Assembly: GCA_035550315.1 (NCBI GenBank)
Contig: DASZPL010000031.1
Location: 1 to 27,837 of the forward strand
Source: DASZPL01 sp035550315
GTDB taxonomy: Bacteria; Actinomycetota; Actinomycetes; JAFAQI01
Length of the DNA: 27,837 nucleotides
Direction of reading: 5' to 3'
The position numbers and the translations under genes were made by a program. The notes under the pieces are model-generated. The model did no database searches. It had not been told where the DNA came from and worked only from the letters and a program-made list of their open reading frames with translations. Positions 15,185-22,919 of this stretch are shown one piece after another (position 1 is the stretch's first letter; each line of letters opens with the position of its first letter).

Positions 15185-16555
15185 ATGACCGCAGTCGCAG
15201 ACGTGCAGCCGCTCGCCGCCGTCCCGGTGCCGGCCCGTGCTGCCCGTGCGCACCCGCAGGCGATCCTGGCCGTGATCGCCCTCGGTGCGCTCGCCGCGGT
15301 CGGATGGTGGTGGCACGACACACCCTCGGCCAGCGGGCTCGGCGAATGGCTGACCAATGCGGGCCGGATCCTCGGGTTGCTCGCGGGCTACGCCATCGTG
15401 GTGCTGGTCGCGCTGATGGCGAGGATTCCACCGCTCGAGCTCGGCATCGGCGCGGACCGCCTCGCGCGGTGGCACTCGATGGGCGGCCGCTACACCGTCG
15501 GGCTGGTCGTCGGGCACGCGCTCTTCATCACCTGGGGCTATGCCGTCTCTGCGCACACCAACGTCGTTTCACAGACCAAGATGTTGCTGACCAGCTACCC
15601 CGACGTGCTGATGGCGACGGTCGCGGGACTGTTGCTCGTGGGCGTCGGGATCAGCTCGGCACGGGCAGCGCGCCGACGGCTGCGATACGAGACCTGGTAC
15701 TACCTGCACTTCTATACCTATCTTGCCGTCGCGCTGGCGTTCAGCCACCAGTTCGCCGACGGCGCCGAGTTCATGACCCACCTCGGTGCACGGATCATCT
15801 GGGGCGGCATGTACGCCGCGGTCGCCGGCGCGATCCTTTGGTACCGCTTCCTCACTCCAGTGCGCCAGGCCTTCCGCCATCGGCTGCGGGTCGAGTCGGT
15901 CCACGACGAAGCGCCGGGGGTCGTCAGCGTCGTCATCTCCGGCCGATACCTGACCGAACTCGGCGCGCAGGCGGGTCAGTTCTTCCGCTGGCGCTTCCTG
16001 ACCCGCGACCTGTGGTGGACTGCAGCGCCGTACTCGCTGTCCGCCGCGCCCCAGCCGAGCGGGATGCGGATCACGGTCAAATCGCTGGGCGACCACAGCG
16101 CCTCGCTCGCCCGCGTCCGCCCCGGAACCCGCGTGATCGCAGAAGGCCCGTACGGCGCGATGACTGCGGAGGCACGCCGCAAGCGCAAGGTGCTGCTGAT
16201 GGCCGGCGGCGTCGGCATCACGCCGCTTCGCGCCCTGTTCCAGACGGTGCACGCCTCACCAGGCGACCTCACCCTCGTCTATCGCGCACGCAGCGAGCAG
16301 GACCTGGTCTTCCGCGAGGAACTTCAAGCGCTCGCGAAGCAGCGGTCCGCCAACCTGCACTTCGTGGTCGGGAGCCGGACGGAGCTGGGACGCGACCCGT
16401 TGTCCGCCGCGGCTTTGCGCGTGAACGTTCCCGATCTCCCCGCGCACGAGGTCTACCTCTGCGGGCCGCCCGGCATGACCGAAGCGGTTCGCCGCGCCCT
16501 GCGCGCAGCAGGCGTGCCGCAACGTCAGATCCACTCCGAGTCGTTCGAACTTTGA
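15185..16555 (+). CDS. Ferric-reductase-like membrane flavocytochrome with FAD/NAD(P)H module
   Basis: The 456-aa protein joins a ferric-reductase/NOX-type heme membrane domain (about 25-225) to a ferredoxin-reductase module (about 230-456). Paired histidines for two b-hemes are in RWHSMGGRY and VVGHALF on one helix and in YYLHFYTY and AFSHQF on another. The C-terminal part has the FAD-binding APYSLSAAP, the nucleotide-binding MAGGVGITPLRAL and the NAD(P) end motif YLCGPPGMTE. It should pass electrons from cytoplasmic NAD(P)H across the membrane. The next two genes encode an exported FMN protein and ApbE, so the likely acceptor is the covalent FMN of that protein. The ATG at 15185 is within an upstream operator region with phased repeats. 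Confidence 0.92.
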   Translation: MTAVADVQPLAAVPVPARAARAHPQAILAVIALGALAAVGWWWHDTPSASGLGEWLTNAGRILGLLAGYAIVVLVALMARIPPLELGIGADRLARWHSMGGRYTVGLVVGHALFITWGYAVSAHTNVVSQTKMLLTSYPDVLMATVAGLLLVGVGISSARAARRRLRYETWYYLHFYTYLAVALAFSHQFADGAEFMTHLGARIIWGGMYAAVAGAILWYRFLTPVRQAFRHRLRVESVHDEAPGVVSVVISGRYLTELGAQAGQFFRWRFLTRDLWWTAAPYSLSAAPQPSGMRITVKSLGDHSASLARVRPGTRVIAEGPYGAMTAEARRKRKVLLMAGGVGITPLRALFQTVHASPGDLTLVYRARSEQDLVFREELQALAKQRSANLHFVVGSRTELGRDPLSAAALRVNVPDLPAHEVYLCGPPGMTEAVRRALRAAGVPQRQIHSESFEL

Positions 16556-16597
16556 CCGCAGCTCGACCGAGCTCCACCACTTCAAGGAGAACGCGCC

Positions 16598-17089
16598 ATG
16601 CGTAGGGTCATCCTCGCGATTGTCAGCACCGCGGCGGCGCTGGTCCTGCTGCTGTCGTTCAAATCGCACAGCCCGGCCGGCGTCGCGTCGCCAGCGGCCG
16701 CGGTCAGCTCAACCGGGACGTCGACCAGCAACAGCTCGTCGGGCAGCGATGCAGGAACCGGCTCGTCGCCGACAACCACGGCGAAGAGGACCGCAAAGAC
16801 GCACGTCAGCGCGACCAAGACCGTGACCGGCGATGCCGCCGACACCCAGTACGGCCCGGTGCAGGTGCAGATCACCGTGAAGGACGGGAAGGTCACCACT
16901 GCCAAGGCGACCGAATACCCGGCCCAGGATCCGCGGGACGCGCAGATCAACTACTACGCGATCCCAGTGCTCAACCAGGAAGCCGCCCAGGCGGGCAGTG
17001 CCAGCATCGACATGGTGTCGGGCGCCACCTACACCTCCGAGGGTTACATCCAGTCCCTCCAGAGCGCGCTCGACAAGGCCGGACTCTGA
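16598..17089 (+). CDS. Exported FMN-binding domain protein
   Basis: The 163-aa protein starts after AAGGAGA. Residues 1-20 form an uncleaved anchor or signal sequence (VILAIVSTAAALVLLLS), followed by a 60-residue Ser/Thr/Ala-rich linker that can span the cell wall. The FMN-binding domain (about 80-163) includes YGPVQVQITVKDGKV and ends with DMVSGATYTSEGY. SGAT with Thr144 is the motif to which ApbE attaches FMN covalently. It probably accepts electrons from the upstream flavocytochrome and passes them to an unknown partner outside the membrane. Confidence 0.93.
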   Translation: MRRVILAIVSTAAALVLLLSFKSHSPAGVASPAAAVSSTGTSTSNSSSGSDAGTGSSPTTTAKRTAKTHVSATKTVTGDAADTQYGPVQVQITVKDGKVTTAKATEYPAQDPRDAQINYYAIPVLNQEAAQAGSASIDMVSGATYTSEGYIQSLQSALDKAGL

Positions 17090-17090
17090 C

Positions 17091-17855
17091 ATGACGGCCA
17101 TCGCGGCACCGGTACGCCGGACCATGCACGTCGAGCACTGCATGGGCACGGTGTTCACCATCGACGTCCGAGACCACGGCGACTGGTCGGAGCCGATCGC
17201 GCAGGCAATCGCGTTCTTGCACCACATCGATGGCGTGCTCAGCACCTTCCGCGCCGACAGTGACATCAGTCGAATCAATCGCGGCGAGCTGACCGTCGAC
17301 CGGGCCGATCCGCTCGTCGCCGAGGTCCTCGACCGATCCGTCGAGATGCAGCGCGCCACAGACGGCTGGTTCAGTCCGCTCTGGGACGGCCGCCTCGACC
17401 CGACCGGGCTGGTGAAGGGCTGGGCCGTCGAGCAGGTCTGCCACATGCTGCGCCTACAGGGCAGCAGCAACCACGCCGTCAACGGCGGCGGCGACGTCCA
17501 ACTCGCCGGTGAAGCGGGCGCCGGCCAACCCTGGCGGGTGGGCATCGCCGACCCGTTCCAGCCTGGACACACCATCGCAACCATCGCCGGGAGGGACTTC
17601 GCCGTCGCCACGTCCGGTACTGCTGAGCGCGGGCGCCACATCCGCAATCCGTTTACCGGCACAGTCGCAGACTCGCTCACCGCCGTCACCGTCGTCGGTC
17701 GCTCGCTGACCGCCGCGGATTGCTACGCGACCGCGGCGGTCGCGATGGGTGGCGCCGCAGCCGAATGGCTCGAGCGGCTGCCTGGCCACGAGGCACTCAT
17801 CGTCGCGAACGACCGAACCCTGGCAGAGACGACCAACTTCGCTCGACTCTGGTGA
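17091..17855 (+). CDS. apbE: FAD:protein FMN transferase (ApbE family)
   Basis: The 254-aa enzyme attaches FMN from FAD to a Thr in SGAT-type motifs, here most likely that of the preceding protein, whose stop codon lies 1 nt away. Family features are the N-terminal MGTVFTIDV strand, ISRIN, GLVKGWAVEQ with the conserved Lys, the NGGGDV loop and the Mg-binding region SLTAADCYATAAVAMG. No signal peptide or lipobox is seen, unlike many Gram-negative ApbE proteins, so a cytoplasmic form or transfer before export is suggested. It is shorter than typical ApbE proteins of more than 300 aa but not truncated in motifs. Confidence 0.93.
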   Translation: MTAIAAPVRRTMHVEHCMGTVFTIDVRDHGDWSEPIAQAIAFLHHIDGVLSTFRADSDISRINRGELTVDRADPLVAEVLDRSVEMQRATDGWFSPLWDGRLDPTGLVKGWAVEQVCHMLRLQGSSNHAVNGGGDVQLAGEAGAGQPWRVGIADPFQPGHTIATIAGRDFAVATSGTAERGRHIRNPFTGTVADSLTAVTVVGRSLTAADCYATAAVAMGGAAAEWLERLPGHEALIVANDRTLAETTNFARLW

Positions 17856-17859
17856 CCGG

Positions 17860-18315
17860 CTACTGGCCCCCAATCGGCGAGCAGACCAGCGAGAGCCCTG
17901 ACTCGATTTCTGTAGTCGTGCTCACCGCTTTGCCGTAGCCGGCGTGAGTGCGCGCGCGGACGCTGTACTCGTGACAGTCGCTGACCTTGATGCCGCTGAT
18001 CGTGCCGCTTCGCGCCGAACCGCTCACCGTCTTCGTGCGGTCGCAGTGGCCCACCTGGCACCTCGCCTCGAGGCGATAGCCCACGATCGACGAGCCGCCG
18101 GTGCGCTTCGGCGGGCGCCACGTCAGGACCGCCGTGTGGGTCCCCGCGGCACGCACGCTGAAATGGCGTGGCGCCGAAGGGAGCGCCTTCGACGAGGTCG
18201 CGTGACGGGCTATTGGCCCATGAACGCCCGGACTCGCGCCGGCCGAAGTCTCCAGCGCGCCAATGGTCAGTAGCGCCGCGACTCCGAGAGTCACGCCTCG
18301 AATGTTGCGTCTCAC
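17860..18315 (-). CDS. Exported fibronectin type III domain protein
   Basis: The 151-aa product starts at GTG 18315, just after a GAGGGGGGA ribosome binding site; a GTG six codons upstream is in frame but less well placed. An N-terminal signal peptide (VTLGVAALLTIGALETSAGAS) precedes a single FN3 domain at about 55-145 (LPSAPRHFSVRAAGTHTAVL, then TWRPPKRTGGSSIVGYRLEA). Two Cys pairs are possible. It is probably secreted and binds to the surface or a polymer; no catalytic residues are seen. It lies 10 nt downstream of the lipoprotein gene on the same strand, so the two form an operon. Its end converges on apbE with a 4-nt gap. Confidence 0.8.
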   Translation of the reverse strand: MRRNIRGVTLGVAALLTIGALETSAGASPGVHGPIARHATSSKALPSAPRHFSVRAAGTHTAVLTWRPPKRTGGSSIVGYRLEARCQVGHCDRTKTVSGSARSGTISGIKVSDCHEYSVRARTHAGYGKAVSTTTEIESGLSLVCSPIGGQ

Positions 18316-18325
18316 AGATCCCCCC

Positions 18326-19048
18326 TCAGCCACAACTGAACTTGCCCTGCAAAGTGCCCTTGCCGACGAGCTTGGTGTGGTCCTGGCTCGCGCCCGGTGC
18401 CGGCGGCTTACCCTTGATCCATCCCACTTCCGCCGAGAATGTCCCGGACTTTCGATCGGGCGAAAGCGTTATCGCGGCGACATCCTCGAAGTAGTCCGCA
18501 CCGTTCGGTAGCTTTTCGGCGGTCGAGTTACGCAGTTGGGGCCGCACGAATGCAGAGCCCTTGGTGTTCGGGTTGTCGGTGAAGCGGGTGCCGTGCTTCG
18601 TCAGGTCGTTGACGCCGATCTCCAACACCCACTGCTTGCCGGCGATGCTGACCGCAGCGTTGAGCATGAAATCCTTCTCATGGCCTGTCGTCTTCGTCTT
18701 GCCGTTGACGGTCTCCTCGACTGGGATCGTCGACACCGCACACGACGCGTGAAACCCGGAAGACGCCGGCAGCAGGACAATGCTTCCGTTCCCCTGAGCA
18801 CCCGCCGACGTGCCGGTCAGGGTGACTCCGTGGTTGCTGGTTCCGCCAGAATGGCCTCCACTCGAGGCATTCGATCCGCCCGAGCCACCTGAGGAGCCGG
18901 TGCTGCTCGAGCCGCCGGAACTCCCGGAGCCGCAGCCGGAAAGCGTCAGAGCCATAACCCCTGCAAGAACCGTCGAGGTGAAACCAATCCGCGGCAACAG
19001 TCGCGTAGCCAATTCAAGCCCCCCAGAATTTGTGCCGAAGCGCGTCAT
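18326..19048 (-). CDS. Putative lipoprotein of unknown function
   Basis: With the ATG at 19048 the product is 240 aa. A lipobox LTLSGC follows a hydrophobic segment (STVLAGVMALTLSG), so the Cys should be lipidated. A low-complexity Gly/Ser linker (about 35-75) leads to a globular beta-rich domain with HASCAVSTIPVEETVNGK, KDFMLNAAVSI and WVLEIGVNDL, and ends FSCG, suggesting a disulfide. A TTG at 19012 with GGGGGG upstream is an alternative start that gives a tidier signal peptide. I do not recognise the domain. It is divergent from the Crp/Fnr regulator and upstream of the FN3 gene. Confidence 0.7.
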   Translation of the reverse strand: MTRFGTNSGGLELATRLLPRIGFTSTVLAGVMALTLSGCGSGSSGGSSSTGSSGGSGGSNASSGGHSGGTSNHGVTLTGTSAGAQGNGSIVLLPASSGFHASCAVSTIPVEETVNGKTKTTGHEKDFMLNAAVSIAGKQWVLEIGVNDLTKHGTRFTDNPNTKGSAFVRPQLRNSTAEKLPNGADYFEDVAAITLSPDRKSGTFSAEVGWIKGKPPAPGASQDHTKLVGKGTLQGKFSCG

Positions 19049-19107
19049 CCTGGCGCGAATGATGAACCTTTGTCGAGCCAGGGTCTGTCGGCGGGCTGAC
19101 ATTCCGG

Positions 19108-19788
19108 ATGGCGGCTTGTAAACATACCGACGTGCGATGGTCGATCCTGGAGGGACTCACGTCAGCGCAGCAGGCCGAGCTGTTGCGCCTCGCGCGGCGC
19201 CGCAGTTTCAAGCGCAGCGAGGTGATCTTCCACGAGGGCGACCCTGCCGACGCAGTTCATCTCATCGAGTCAGGCCACGTCTCGGTACGTGTCGGTACGC
19301 CATATGGCGAGACCGCGACGCTGCGGCTGCTGGGGCCCGGTGACCTGTTCGGCGAGTTGGCCGTGATCTCGCCCGGGCCCCGCAACGCGACGATCACCGC
19401 GATCGAGGGTTGCGAGACGCTGGTGTTACATCGCGACCAGATCGACCAGCTCCGGCGCGAGAATCCCGCCGTCGAGCGGGCGCTGCTCGAGTCGGTCATC
19501 CAGGAGGTACGCCGACTGTCGAGCCAGATCGTCGAGGCGATGTACTTCCCGGCGGCGACCCGCCTCGCGCGGCGCCTCGTCGAGCTTGCCGATGCCTGGC
19601 CGGTCGACCCCCACGGTCACACGACCGTCCCGCTGACCCAGGGTGACCTCGCCGGCCTCTGCGGCACAACTCGACCGACGGTGAATCAGCTGCTCGGCAG
19701 ACTCGTGGAGCAGGGCCTGGTTGAGTTGCGCCGTGGAAAGGTGATCATCTGCGACGTCGCTGGATTGATCGAACGCGCCGATCTCTAA
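19108..19788 (+). CDS. Crp/Fnr family transcriptional regulator
   Basis: The 226-aa protein has a cyclic-nucleotide-binding domain (about 12-125) with the phosphate-binding cassette FGELAVISPGPRNATIT, including the Glu and Arg that contact cyclic nucleotide phosphate and ribose in CRP. A long dimer helix and a C-terminal winged helix-turn-helix (TQGDLAGLCGTTRPTVNQLL) follow. There is no Cys cluster for an iron-sulfur sensor of the FNR type. It is likely to bind cAMP or a similar ligand. The start could be the ATG at 19108 or the GTG 8 codons later. It is divergent from the lipoprotein gene, with a 59-nt gap that should hold both promoters. Confidence 0.9.
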   Translation: MAACKHTDVRWSILEGLTSAQQAELLRLARRRSFKRSEVIFHEGDPADAVHLIESGHVSVRVGTPYGETATLRLLGPGDLFGELAVISPGPRNATITAIEGCETLVLHRDQIDQLRRENPAVERALLESVIQEVRRLSSQIVEAMYFPAATRLARRLVELADAWPVDPHGHTTVPLTQGDLAGLCGTTRPTVNQLLGRLVEQGLVELRRGKVIICDVAGLIERADL

Positions 19789-19814
19789 CTGTGCCCCACT
19801 CCCATCGAGCGGCG

Positions 19815-22796
19815 TCAGAGCACGGCGTCGGCGCCCGGCAGCGGTTCATCGGCGACATCGGCGAGGATGGCGTCGACGCGGTGCTTGCCGAGCAAACGCC
19901 GCAACTCGGTCAGCAACGGGTCGATCTCATCGGCAACACCGACCGGAAGCACGAAGCTCTTCCGATGCGCCTGCACCAGCCCGATCAGGTGCGCCGCCTC
20001 CACGGAGTCTGAATCCGCCAGGTGAATCGCTCGTTCGACCATGCAGCCGAGCACGTCGGGCAGCCGCTGCACCTCGGTGCCCGCAAGATGCCGCCACGCG
20101 CTCTCGAGCAGCTCCGGGTCCGCCGTACCGATGAGCCGTCGTACGCGCGCCAGCCGCCACTCCGCCGCGCCGAGGCGCAGCGGATCCGCTGCCGAGACCA
20201 CGGCGCCGATTGCCTGCTCGAGTTCGGTGGCCGCGCGGGGCAGCGCCCCGTCGGCGAAGCAACAATCTGCCAGCATGGTGTATGAGCCTGACCGGTACGC
20301 GGGAACGCCGAGCTGATCGGCCAGCTCGCATGCCCAGGTCGCAGTCTCAACCGCCTCCGCGAGCCTGCCTGCCCCCAGCTGAACGTACGCAAGCGACCTG
20401 ACGACGGTCGCCCGCTCCAGTTCGGTCAACCCGTTGCCCCTCACGAGCGCCCACACTGGCTCGATCTGTTGCATGGCCTCCGCGATGCGACCTTGACTGA
20501 CAAGTAGTACCCCGAGCTCCGCGCACGACTGCGCGATATCCGCCGGGTACGACTCCGTACCTAGCGCGTCGCGAGTCGCGATCGCCGCTTGTATGGCGCG
20601 CTCCGGGTCGACATAGCCGAGGGTCGTCGCGAGCGCGTAGTTCCACAGTTGGTCAAGGTTCCAGCGCGCCGGCCAGTTGCCGGTGGATGGCACGGCCTCG
20701 ACCGCCTGCGACGCGATGTCGAGCGCAGCCATCAGATCGCGCCAGCCGACGGCGAACCGGAACACTGAGATGGCCGCCACCGCGGCCAGGCTGGCCGCAC
20801 CGGCGGACCGCGCGTCCTCGAGCGATGCAGCCATCTCGGCCCTGCCTAGCTCTGTGCGGGCCGAAAGCTCGTGGACCCAGGCAAGGTGATAATGCGCGAA
20901 CGCGCTGGCGCGGGTGGCACCCTTGGCCTGCGCGATGACGCGCTCGGCAATGCCTGCGGCCTCGTCGAAGCTACCCATCTGAACGAGCTCGGCGACGAAG
21001 GTCCCGTCGACGAAACCCGCTTCGGCGTTAACCGAACCGTGGTCCTGGACGAACCGCAACGCGGCACGCAGGTTGTGCAGCTCGCGGATCACGGTGCGCT
21101 CCTGGACGTAGCCGTGCTCAGGAGTTTCATCCAGGACAGGCGCCTGCAACGCCTCGTAGAAGCGGGCGTGGCGCCACCCCGTTGCGTCAGCCTCACCGGC
21201 AAACTGCAGCTGCTCGGCGGCGTACTCGCGGACCGGCACGAGCAAGCTGTAACGCGTCTCGGGGCTCTCGTCGTCCGGCTCGTGCACCCGCACGAGGCTC
21301 TTGTCGGTGAGACTCGCGATGCCGTCGAGCAGGTCGAGGTCGGCCCCGACGGCGGGACCGCAGATCGCCTCGATGGCCTCCAATGTTGCGGTCCCGGGAA
21401 ACACCGACATGGCAGCGAGCAGTCGCTGCTCGGCCTCGGAGAGCAACTCGTAGGACCAAACAATGGTCGCTCGAATCGTCTGATGCCGCTCCGGCCGGTC
21501 GCGCCCACCTCCGGTCAGCACCATCAGTGCAGTGTCCAAGCGCGCGAGCAGCGCGTCAGGGGTCAGCACCTTCACTCGCGCGGCGGCCAACTCGATGGAC
21601 AGCGGGTGACCGCCCAACCGCTCGCAGATCGCCGCCACCGCTGGCGCCGTCGCGTTCGTGACCGCAAAGTCGTGCTTCGACGCCACGGCGCGGTCGATGA
21701 ACAGACGCACCGCAGCATAGGAGCCGAGCACGTCGGGGTCGCCGGCGCCGACCGCGAGCGGCTGCAGCGCATACTCGCGCTCACCACGGATCCGCAGCGG
21801 CTCCCGAGAGGTCGCGAGCACGTGCACCTGCGGCGCGGCCGCGAGCAGGTCCGCAATGAACCTAGTGGCAGCCAAGATCTGTTCGAGGTTGTCCAGCACC
21901 AACAGCACGCGCTGGTCGACGAGTGCTCGCAGCACCGCAGGACCCGGGCCATCTCCACTCTCGCTGACCCCCAGCGCCTCCGCGATCGCGGGCGCCAACC
22001 GGTCCGGATCAGTCTCGGCAGACAGATCCACGAACCACACGCCATCGCCGTCGCCGTCGGCGAGCTCGGCCGCCACCTGTAACGCCAAGCGGGTCTTGCC
22101 CATCCCGCCGAAACCGGTGACCGTGACCAGCCGATGCTGTTCAACAAGCGTGCGGACTGCGGCAACGTCGTCATCGCGGCCGACGAAGCTCGACAGCTGC
22201 ACGGGAAGGTTGTGCTTCGCACGGTCGAGTGAAAGCAGAGCCGGAAAGCTCGTCGGACGGTTGATGTGATTGAGCTGAAACACTCGCTCCGGCCGCGAGA
22301 GATCCTTCATCCGGTGCTCGCCGAGATCGGCGAGCGACAGGCCGTCGGGGACACCGAGACTGGTCACCATCTGCGCCGTCGCCGACGCGACCAGAACCTG
22401 ACCGGGATGGGCAATGCCTCGTAGCCGCGCGCACCGATTGACCACATCGCCGTAGTAGTCACCAGCACGGAGGTCTGCTTCTCCGGTTGCGATCGCCATC
22501 CGCACACGGATCGGCTCCGCCGTTGCCCATTCCTGGCCGTGCAATGCCAAGGACAGCGCGGCAGCGGCCGACAACGCATCGCGTGGTGAGTTGAACACCG
22601 CAAACCGCGAGTCGCCCTCACCCCGCGGCCGGACCAGTCGCCCGCCCCCAGCACCGATGGTGGACTCGACCAATGCGTCGTGCGCGGCCATTGCCGCGCC
22701 CATGGCCTGCGGCTCGTCCTCCCACAACCGCGTCGAGCCGGCAACATCGGTGAACAGGAAGGTGACTGCACCGGTGGGCAGGTCGCCGTCCACCAC
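19815..22796 (-). CDS. Class III cyclase - STAND ATPase - TPR protein
   Basis: The 993-aa protein starts at GTG 22796, preceded by GGAGGGGGG. Residues 1-180 are a class III nucleotide cyclase domain with the metal-binding Asp17 (FLFTDVAGST) and Asp62 (GEGDSRF) and the transition-state residues Asn120 and Arg124 (VVNRCARLRG). Residues about 200-500 are a STAND/NB-ARC-like ATPase with Walker A GFGGMGKT (228-235) and Walker B RVLLVLDNLE (296-305). The rest is a helical TPR-like array. Mycobacterial relatives with this architecture (cyclase-ATPase-LuxR) end in a DNA-binding domain; here no helix-turn-helix is visible at the C-terminus. It probably makes cAMP in response to a signal sensed by the repeats. 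It is convergent with the Crp/Fnr gene. Confidence 0.88.
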   Translation of the reverse strand: MVDGDLPTGAVTFLFTDVAGSTRLWEDEPQAMGAAMAAHDALVESTIGAGGGRLVRPRGEGDSRFAVFNSPRDALSAAAALSLALHGQEWATAEPIRVRMAIATGEADLRAGDYYGDVVNRCARLRGIAHPGQVLVASATAQMVTSLGVPDGLSLADLGEHRMKDLSRPERVFQLNHINRPTSFPALLSLDRAKHNLPVQLSSFVGRDDDVAAVRTLVEQHRLVTVTGFGGMGKTRLALQVAAELADGDGDGVWFVDLSAETDPDRLAPAIAEALGVSESGDGPGPAVLRALVDQRVLLVLDNLEQILAATRFIADLLAAAPQVHVLATSREPLRIRGEREYALQPLAVGAGDPDVLGSYAAVRLFIDRAVASKHDFAVTNATAPAVAAICERLGGHPLSIELAAARVKVLTPDALLARLDTALMVLTGGGRDRPERHQTIRATIVWSYELLSEAEQRLLAAMSVFPGTATLEAIEAICGPAVGADLDLLDGIASLTDKSLVRVHEPDDESPETRYSLLVPVREYAAEQLQFAGEADATGWRHARFYEALQAPVLDETPEHGYVQERTVIRELHNLRAALRFVQDHGSVNAEAGFVDGTFVAELVQMGSFDEAAGIAERVIAQAKGATRASAFAHYHLAWVHELSARTELGRAEMAASLEDARSAGAASLAAVAAISVFRFAVGWRDLMAALDIASQAVEAVPSTGNWPARWNLDQLWNYALATTLGYVDPERAIQAAIATRDALGTESYPADIAQSCAELGVLLVSQGRIAEAMQQIEPVWALVRGNGLTELERATVVRSLAYVQLGAGRLAEAVETATWACELADQLGVPAYRSGSYTMLADCCFADGALPRAATELEQAIGAVVSAADPLRLGAAEWRLARVRRLIGTADPELLESAWRHLAGTEVQRLPDVLGCMVERAIHLADSDSVEAAHLIGLVQAHRKSFVLPVGVADEIDPLLTELRRLLGKHRVDAILADVADEPLPGADAVL

Positions 22797-22919
22797 AGCA
22801 CGCCCCCCTCCGATCGCGCCGCGACCCAGGTTAGGCGTGCTTGCACATCCGGTCTGCAGCGGATGGCTTTCGCACGCCCGACCCGGCAGCGCACCCTCGC
22901 CGCCACCGGGCCCTGGACA

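Noticed and set aside
17853..18219. Imperfect 17-bp direct repeat (17853-17869 and 18203-18219) flanking most of the FN3 gene
   Set aside because: 15 of 17 positions match, but both copies lie at or within coding ends, there is no element between them, and chance in GC-rich DNA is a sufficient explanation.
19049..19107. Possible regulator site (two CAG triplets 11 bp apart on the minus strand) in the lipoprotein / Crp intergenic region
   Set aside because: Only two triplets, with no conserved flanking TCnCAGC core; indistinguishable from chance. No CRP-type TGTGA-N6-TCACA palindrome was found either.
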